A stretch of 64,000 bases of DNA from Tetracentron sinense (lineage: Eukaryota > Streptophyta > Magnoliopsida > Trochodendrales > Trochodendraceae). The DNA lies in assembly GCA_015143295.1 (NCBI GenBank), contig CM026559.1:23264826-23328825 (forward strand), in the 5' to 3' direction. The position numbers and the translations under genes are program-made. The stretch's first letter is position 1, and each line of letters starts with the position of its first letter. The notes under the pieces were generated by a model. That model ran no database searches and had not been told where the DNA came from. It saw nothing but the letters and a program-made list of their open reading frames with translations. Below, in pieces: positions 57,540 to 64,000 of this stretch.

Positions 57540-58060
57540 ACATGATACTTGATCCGTGAGGTTTATCCTCACGGATGGGACAGGTGTCAGCCTTTTGGAG
57601 GCAGATACTCAAGATTAAATCTGTGAGGTTTTGGTTCTCATAGATTAAATACGTGTCAGCCTTTTGGAGGCTGACACTCAAAATTTGATCCGTGGGATTT
57701 TAATCCTCACGGACTGACATGTGTCAGCCTTCTAGAGGTTGATACTCAGACATGATCCGTGGGAGTTTTATCCTCATGGATTGGACATGTGTTAGCCTCT
57801 TGGAGTTGGCACCAAGGATGGATCCGTGAGGTTTTGTCCTCACAGATTGAACACGTGGCAGTCTCTTGGAGACTAACACGAAGGATTCATCCGCAAGGTT
57901 TTAGCCCTCACAGATCATGAACGTGTTAACCTTATGAAGGCTAACACTTAGCATGGAATCCGTGGGGGTTTTAATCCTCATGGATGGGGTACATGTCAGC
58001 CCCTTTAGAGGCTTTCATTTAGGGTCGATCTGTGAGGTTTATCTTCACGGATCAAACCCC
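57540..58060 (+). repeat. Array of about 8 units, each with two hairpins
   Basis: Units of about 66 bp contain ATCCGTGAGG ... CCTCACGGAT (first unit perfect, ten-base arms) and GTCAGCC ... GGCTGAC. Most arm changes are transitions that allow G-U pairing. The array lies about 1.7 kb upstream of the PMD gene. Confidence 0.75.
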
Positions 58061-58869
58061 ACCTTTGTTTAGCTGGGTGGCATGGTGTTAGCCATCAACA
58101 TTTAATGTTGACAGTTAAAGGTATTGCAAGTGCCATAGGCACGCGTGAACCTAACCGTCTTTCCAAGAGATTGGGATCAGGTGTGTGCCATTACACACAC
58201 ACCTGGGCAACGGACGGTGAGTTTTCACTACCCACAAATGCCCCTCAGGATCTGGATGGTTGGAATTGATCCACCCATCTAGATCCTGATACCTGGCAGT
58301 GACAGTGGGGTGGCGTAACTGCCCTCTATTGACGGTGGTAGTGGAAAACCCACGATGGGTTCCCTGATCGAGGCGTCCTCATGAAGTGGTCACCTCTGCC
58401 ATTAAGGCTAAAACGACGGGGAACATCTCTGCCATCTGGACCGTCCATTTCGAAATAGATGGTTAGGATCAGTCAAAAGGCAACCTTTTTAAGGATGCCT
58501 TAGGTTTAGGGAAGACACTTTGTCTTCCCCAACCCTCCGAACCCAGAATTTTCTGAGTTCAGAGCTTCCTTTCTTTCTCAAGAAAGCAAGAAATTTTCTC
58601 TTTCTTACTTTCTTATTGAGGTGAATTTCTTTTTACCTTAATTAGGGTTAATGGAGGGAAGAAACAGTGTTCTTCCCCGATTTTTTTACCAAAAATGGGA
58701 ATGAGGGTTTCATACCTCATTCCAGAGGATTGGACACCCATTTAGGTATTCCATGGATCTTTTTGGTCTTGGAATCCCTTGAAATGCATTTTTTTGCATT
58801 TCTTTGACTTTCCTAGGCTAGGGGGAGCTTGGGATGCCCTTTTGGGCTTTCTGCAATCTCCGACATAAA

Positions 58870-59480
58870 TTTTGGTTTTATTGCCGGAATCCTTGAGTTC
58901 TCCAGTCATGGGAAACCAAACCGGAGACTCACTGCTCGTGGTCTATGGCCATGGACAGCTTGCCCATAGGACTTTTGTCCGTGAGCTCAGAATTGATCTG
59001 TGGATTTTATCCACGGATCCTCTTAAATTTCTTGGACTTTTGTCTGTGGATATTTTGAGTATTCGTGGATATGTTCCACAGACCAATTGTCCACAAGACT
59101 TTTGTCCGTGAGTCTAAAATTGTCTGTGGATTTTTTCCACGGATGCTTTTAATATTCATAGACTCTTGTCCATGAATATTTTGAGTATTTGTGGATATTT
59201 TCCATGGATGAGATATCCAAAAGGCTTGTAACCCCGGAATTAAAACTGTCTATCCATGGACTTGCCCACAGATACACTTAGTTCCCATGGACTCTTGTCC
59301 TTGGAGATTTTGAGTATCCGTGGATATTTCCCATGGATGGGCAATTCAAAGAGCCTTAACCTTTGAATTAGAAAAACATCCGTGAACTCACCCACGGATT
59401 CATAGAACTTGAATCCTCAGAAATACATCCGTGGACTTGTACACGGATCCATGTCTCTAGCATTTGTCCTTAGACATTTG
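58870..59480 (+). repeat. Second array of CCGTGGA/TCCACGG inverted repeats
   Basis: Repeated ccgtggat and ccacggat strings form short hairpins, for instance gtctgtgga/tccacagac (59050-59095) and atccgtg/cacggat (59428-59450). It is probably within the 5' leader or leader intron of the PMD gene. Confidence 0.65.
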
Positions 59481-60390
59481 CCAGGATGATTACCTGTGGA
59501 CATTTACCTTGGCAAAAACCCTTGAGGTGATTGCTTTTCTTTAAGCAATTTTATCCTTTGATACATGCCTTATGTGAGACATCCAAATTTCACAGACTCG
59601 GATTTTTAACCTAAGTCCAGAATTGATTAATCTCCATCCTTTTTTTTTTTTTTTTTGATTTTCCTAGACTGAATCATTTCCTATGTCCTATATTTTCCTT
59701 TTGTAGAATGGCCGGACCTTCGAGATACTTTCACGGGATTGAAAACCTTCGTCAAGTTGACACTGACGAAGATGACAAGAATGGGGCGAGTCTGAATCAC
59801 CAATTGGATATCATGGGAGAGTTTGGTGTAGAGGACGTTGAGCCTATTCCCGTCACAGATCCAAGAGAATGGATACTTCGTGGAAGGATACCCGTATGCA
59901 TTTAGGATGCCGAGAAAGGTCTAATAAGCAACAAATCGGTCTCTGATGGCAGCTATCTGACACCTTCTTGCACCACAATAGACCCACCAGGCGAAGAGCC
60001 GGAGAGAGTTCTGAAGGAATTTTTCCCCATCTTAATAACCCGGACTGATGACATTTGTTGGGACACGTTTATGGTCATCAGGAGTTGTTCTACAGTTGGT
60101 GGCAAAACTTTGTGGCTGTCATGGGTGTATGACGTATATGTACGCTTCTGTGACGAACTGACAGCTCTGGGCATCCGAGGAGCAATTGGACTTGTCAGAT
60201 ACGAGTATAACGGGATTTTCTTATATTTCGCAGTCTACTCAACCGTTGGTGTGCTGAGACCAACACCATCCACATGGCTTGGGGAGAGATCAGGCTTTCG
60301 GTTCATGCGATGAACCACATTTCGGGGCTGCCGGTCAACAGAGTCCTCTATGATGAGTTCAATCCATTCAAGAACGTTCTGTATTCATAG

Positions 60391-61086
60391 AACGTTTCCA
60401 CTTACACCAGAGGAGAAGTAATTCACTCCGAAACATTTGTGGTGGCTGGCAGAATGGCGACTGGCTTGAGGCATTCCCTACTTATCCCAATGATGGCGTC
60501 ATTATACAGAGAGATGGGGGTCATCGTCCAGAGCCAATACCCAGGTTACAATTTAGCCCAAGGTCCCTTCCAGTACCTATTTGGCTGGATCGGTCAGTAT
60601 TTTCCTTATTCTTATCCAAGACGGATAGTCACTGAAGCTGAGATGGATCTACCATATTTGGTATATATAGCGGGTCAAACGTTGGGCAAGTATCGCTCCT
60701 GGGAGACAATCAAACACATGTTCGCCATTCCTGGTCTATATAAAGCTCATCCTTTCAAGGGAGCTTCTGAGTTGGCGGGGAACAACTATTTGGTGGATGA
60801 CATGAGTTTGGGCTACTCTGGTAGGGATTTCATAATGATGATAAATCTTTGTCCAGCCAAGCTCCTATGGTGTCTCGGCAAAGAATGCTTCGTGGAATCT
60901 TACTACCTGAGCAAATTTGGCCGACAATTCGGATATGACCAAGTGAAACCCCCTGCACTGGAGGCCGTTGATCGTACTTTGGCCGATTTTCATCAGATTA
61001 AACGAGAGTGGAATCACCTGATTCGCATCAATACACGTTCAAGATTCTTTATTCCCTCTCAAGCACAAGAAGTCGACCTTTACTGA
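60391..61086 (+). CDS. Longest intact PMD segment
   Basis: A 232-codon open stretch after the TAG at 60388. It contains the tryptophan/proline-rich PMD core described for the parent gene and ends TGA at 61084. It is a fragment and unlikely to be made as such. Confidence 0.5.
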   Translation, partial: NVSTYTRGEVIHSETFVVAGRMATGLRHSLLIPMMASLYREMGVIVQSQYPGYNLAQGPFQYLFGWIGQYFPYSYPRRIVTEAEMDLPYLVYIAGQTLGKYRSWETIKHMFAIPGLYKAHPFKGASELAGNNYLVDDMSLGYSGRDFIMMINLCPAKLLWCLGKECFVESYYLSKFGRQFGYDQVKPPALEAVDRTLADFHQIKREWNHLIRINTRSRFFIPSQAQEVDLY

Positions 61087-62054
61087 GATTCTCCACCTGG
61101 TGGTTGAACTGCACTTCCGCCTATTTGAAGTACAGTGGCCGTGATATTTCGGTCGTGGTTATGAAAGAACATCTGGCAAGGATTACCACGGCTACTGCTG
61201 AGGCTGGTGGTCCTGCTCCCACTCAAGCACCTGGTGCTAAAAAAAGAAAAGAGCCATCAAGGGCAAAGGCACCCGCCAAAAGACAGAAGACCGTTGCTGA
61301 TACCCGCAACGTCCAAGGACTAGACCAGCCCCAAGGGGAAAGGCAAGCGTGTTCAGAGAAGCCCCTCTCCCTCATCAAGCTGACTGAGGATCAAATCCAG
61401 TTGGCCAAGATAGCTACTCTTGCAGCTGAGCATGATATACCAATTTATGCCGACACTGACAATTTCGAGGATACGTATGAAGGTCCTTAGGGTGCCACCG
61501 AATTTATTGCTCGTCCGGAAGACCCTACAGCTATGACTTCTGATTGGGTGAGACCATTGTAGCTAACCCCATTGATGATGTTGATGACAGGGCTAATTCA
61601 ACCGAACATAATGATCCTCAATCCACCCCTGATCGCCCCTTGAATGAATTTGTTGGGAATAGCCAGGATACTCCCATGGACCCAAGTCCTTATAAAGCTT
61701 GCCTGGCGACTGCCCTAGAAGAAGCTCATAGAGCAAGGGAATTGAAGTTTCTTTTTGATGCTTAAACAGCTGAGGCGACTTTACTTTCTATCCAAACCCA
61801 GCGAGCTGTTAGAAAAGCTAAGAGGTGTGCTTAAGGCTGGGCAATCCTCGGGTTCGAAGAGTGATGGAGAATTTATCCAACCCATAGGAGTTATTTCTGA
61901 GGCTACACCAGTTGGGGCTGATCCTAGTATTGTAAGGACTAAGATAGTGGTGACAGTGAATATTGCGAGCGTCAATACTGTCGATGAAATTCTTGATACA
62001 ACACGGGCCACATCAGCTGAACCTGCAAGGTCAGTAATAAATGAAGTGACATAA

Positions 62055-62697
62055 GAGCCTATAGGTATTACTACCAAAGTTGAGACCAGGGCTGACATAA
62101 GGCCTGAAGAAAGAATTGAGGCAAATTTGAGCTCAGAACTGCCAGCTGAAATAGAGTCGGATGCCAATGTGATTGTCGAAGCGGGGTCAAAAGTTGGGAT
62201 GGATGCCGAGGCTAGTGTTGAACTTGCTAAACCTGATGCAGGGACTGTGACCAAAGCTGGAGCTGAGGCAAAGATGAGCTCAGAGCCACAGGTTAAAACA
62301 GGGCCAGAGACTGAAACAATCGTCGAAGCAAGGCCAGAGGCTGGAGCTGGAGTCACTGTTGAGGTTGTTGAAGAACCTGAGTTAAACACTCCTAAACTCC
62401 ATATCAAAGAAGAAGACCAAGATGCCGATGCGATAGGAATGGAAATAGTTTCATATTCTGTGCTATTCATTGGTGAGGGGTTGACTTCTGAAGACTTACC
62501 TTTCCTCACTATGACACCATCACCTGAATATAGGCCATCCACTCCTTTGCTTAGTCATCCTGCGAGTCCAGCATCCCCCACCAGGCCTCTTTCACTTGAA
62601 TATACTCCATCTACTCCTCCGCATGAACCATCTGGTAGATGGTTGGTAGACAAAAACAACTATGATTCCCTTCTTAAGAGAATCTTTGGACTTCCCG
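62055..62697 (+). CDS. Acidic Glu/Ala/Pro-rich exon of the PMD gene
   Basis: Open from the TAA at 62052 to a clean donor after 62697. Repeats of A(E/K)xGxxxG, VEA(R/G)PEAG and later SPEYRPSTP/LEYTPSTPP (62520-62625) mark a disordered region. It ends KRIFGLPG and joins GLIEGIMNAPK across the intron. Confidence 0.55.
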
Positions 62698-62776
62698 GTA
62701 TGTGACTTTGATTGCCTCTTTTATTTCAATCAAATGATTTTTCGTACCTTCTAAATCACAATTCTATCTTTTGTAG
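62698..62776 (+). other. 79-bp spliceosomal intron
   Basis: Donor CCCG|gtatgt and acceptor cttttgtag|GCC, T-rich interior. Splicing keeps the frame, giving a glycine codon split after its first base. Confidence 0.75.
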
Positions 62777-63558
62777 GCCTCATCGAGGGAATTATGAATG
62801 CTCCAAAGTTTACAGTCAGAGTACCCAACCACGCTCCGATTCCTCCTCCATCTAAGCTATTGGCTGATGCTTATATCGAGAGTGCTAAACATGTACTTGA
62901 AGGCTTAAAAACCTTATTGCTCAACAGAAATTTTAAAGATTTCGAACAGATGCTGAACGATTGTATTTCAGCATTCAATATTCTCGATCACCTGGGCGTC
63001 AAAGATCATGTCATACAGCTGGAGGTTGAAGCCCTGATTAATTCAGCTCGGAAGGTATATCGATTGAATAACATAGACCCGATCAGCAGTCTCGAAGTAG
63101 AAGCCAGGAATTATGTTAACGACACATCTTTCAAAATGATCGAATTGACTGAAGCTGCCAATGATCTACGCAAGAAAGTCTATCAAACTACAGAACATCA
63201 GTGGGCTACAGAAGCCAAAATAAAGAGTCTCTATCAACAACTGCAAGAAGCTATGGTTAGAGCTTCAAAAATAAAGAGCGCTCGTGAATCGATGAAAACA
63301 GAGCTTGCGACTGTCAATTCCGACTTATCCGCTGGACGATCCATGAAGCTTCAAGGTCAAAAGACTCTAGGGAAAATCATCAGATTGAAAGAGGGCTTGG
63401 CGGATGCTTGTAAGGAAGCTGCACGTCTTCACAAACAACAACGCACTAGGATAGAAAAATTATCTTTTTCCGATACCACCCCTCTGATCGAAGAAAATCC
63501 TCTCGATATACGTCCTGTAAATGAGGGTCTTCTTGATGTAAATCTCACAAATGAATGA
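62777..63558 (+). CDS. Coiled-coil terminal exon of the PMD gene
   Basis: 261 codons ending TGA at 63556. Predicted almost all helical: ADAYIESAKHVLEGLKTLLL, ILDHLGVKDHVIQLEVEAL, then heptad-like stretches LTEAANDLRKKVYQTTEHQW and LYQQLQEAMVRASKIKSA. No stops or shifts, unlike the rest. No known domain recognised. Confidence 0.6.
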
Positions 63559-64000
63559 AAAAAAAATTGTTCTATCACTTAGTCCATGCCTTTTTTTTTG
63601 TCTAAGCTGTCCTTTCGGATTTTCAACTTAGCGGGTATTTTGGTGCCCTAATTTTTGCCTAGACCATCTTCTTGAAGTTTTGGTCTAGCGGGCTTTGAGC
63701 ACCTTACATTGGTCGGGGGAGATATTCCGTTATCCATCCATTGTAAACAGCAGATATGCTTCCGATGGTGAGAAATCCTTCCTTAGAATTGTGTTTTCTT
63801 CTTTGTGCATCAGATAGCGGTTTTCTTTGTTTCACCCATATTGAGGGGCAATAACGATGATTCTGTATCCCAGAGGGATGGTGTTCTTTTAGAAGAACTG
63901 ACTAAACCCAAGTTAATTCCTCAGACTGCCTATGTACCCATGGTAGGATCAAGTCAAATGTAGTTTAGAAGGAGGATTCGCATTTTGATAGCGAATAGGT
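63559..64000 (+). other. 3' region of the PMD gene, continues past the window
   Basis: Non-coding. Two related segments, acttagcgggtattttggtg and ggtctagcgggctttgagca, lie at about 63627 and 63684. No LTR or terminal repeat is visible before the window ends. Confidence 0.4.

Larger units (their letters stand above)
59708..63558 (+). pseudogene. PMD (plant mobile domain) gene, broken, probably transposon-derived
   Basis: The start ATG at 59708 follows an acceptor ttttgtag (59706), so a leader intron is likely. Frame one runs to about 60283 with a TAG at 59903. A shift leads to 60283-61086, which holds the PMD core: HISGLPV, RMATGLRHSLLIPMMASLYREM, YLFGWIGQYFPYSYPRRI and NYLVDDMSLGYSGRDF; a TAG lies at 60388. 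Frameshifts near 61060, 61543 and 61800 and stops at 61488, 61763 and 62052 follow. Residues then become lysine-rich (a KKRK, KRQK stretch), then Glu/Ala/Pro-rich, and the last exon is a coiled coil. PMD is known from MAIN/MAIL genes, Mutator-like elements and Ty3 elements. Host gene or transposon cannot be settled; the repeats upstream and broken frame favour transposon origin. Confidence 0.65.

Noticed and set aside
61781..62542. 253-codon minus-strand frame opposite the PMD gene
   Set aside because: Serine/threonine/valine-rich antisense shadow of the Glu/Ala-rich exon.

Overview
This is nuclear DNA of a flowering plant with a large, retrotransposon-rich genome. The evidence is: a plant-type selenoprotein-H-like gene split over more than 8 kb, a single-exon fasciclin-like arabinogalactan protein gene, GT-AG introns, Ty3 and Ty1 LTR elements primed by initiator tRNA-Met, Helitron, hAT, LINE, SINE and MITE relics, and AT-rich low-complexity spacers. 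Species cannot be fixed from the sequence. There is no bacterial, organellar or CRISPR content.

Layout. 1-10.5 kb: last three exons of a selenoprotein-H-like (Rdx fold) gene on + (2435-2531, 6987-7046, 10410-10490); exon 1 is not in the window. Its introns hold a Mutator-like element, MITEs and two LINE relics. 10.5-15.4 kb: spacer with a MITE family, a small Helitron at 14099-14399 whose empty site can be deduced, and a Mutator-like insertion at 14773-15028. 15.4-16.6 kb: the FLA gene (15492-16436), the only complete host gene seen. 17-28.8 kb: two SINEs, a solo LTR inside an inverted-repeat element, an LTR fragment, a hAT transposase relic and AT-rich spacer.

28.8-56.8 kb is a dense nest of LTR retrotransposons. 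A solo LTR (28839-33674) holds a second one (30911-33617). A minus-strand LTR (from 34095) holds a copia-type solo LTR (34320-35723). A gag-only copia derivative (3' LTR 36775-38209, gag at 39180-39619 and 49400-49944) is split by a complete but decayed Tekay-type Ty3 element (39640-49302, repeat ATTTT). Then come a short solo LTR (49945-50875) and a solo LTR (50881-56818) split by another (51836-55222, repeat CGGGA).

56.8-64 kb holds two arrays of hairpin-forming repeats followed by a broken gene with a plant mobile domain (PMD), an acidic low-complexity region, a clean 79-bp intron and a coiled-coil C-terminal exon. It is probably transposon-derived.

The most unusual signals are structural. 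Several LTR families carry different short palindrome clusters just upstream of their TATA boxes, and one LTR carries about a dozen tandem units whose terminal stems change together (CTAATG/CATTAG, CTAGTG/CACTAG, CTAGTAC/GTACTAG), which suggests a maintained hairpin. All boundaries were found by eye; no alignment or database search was run.
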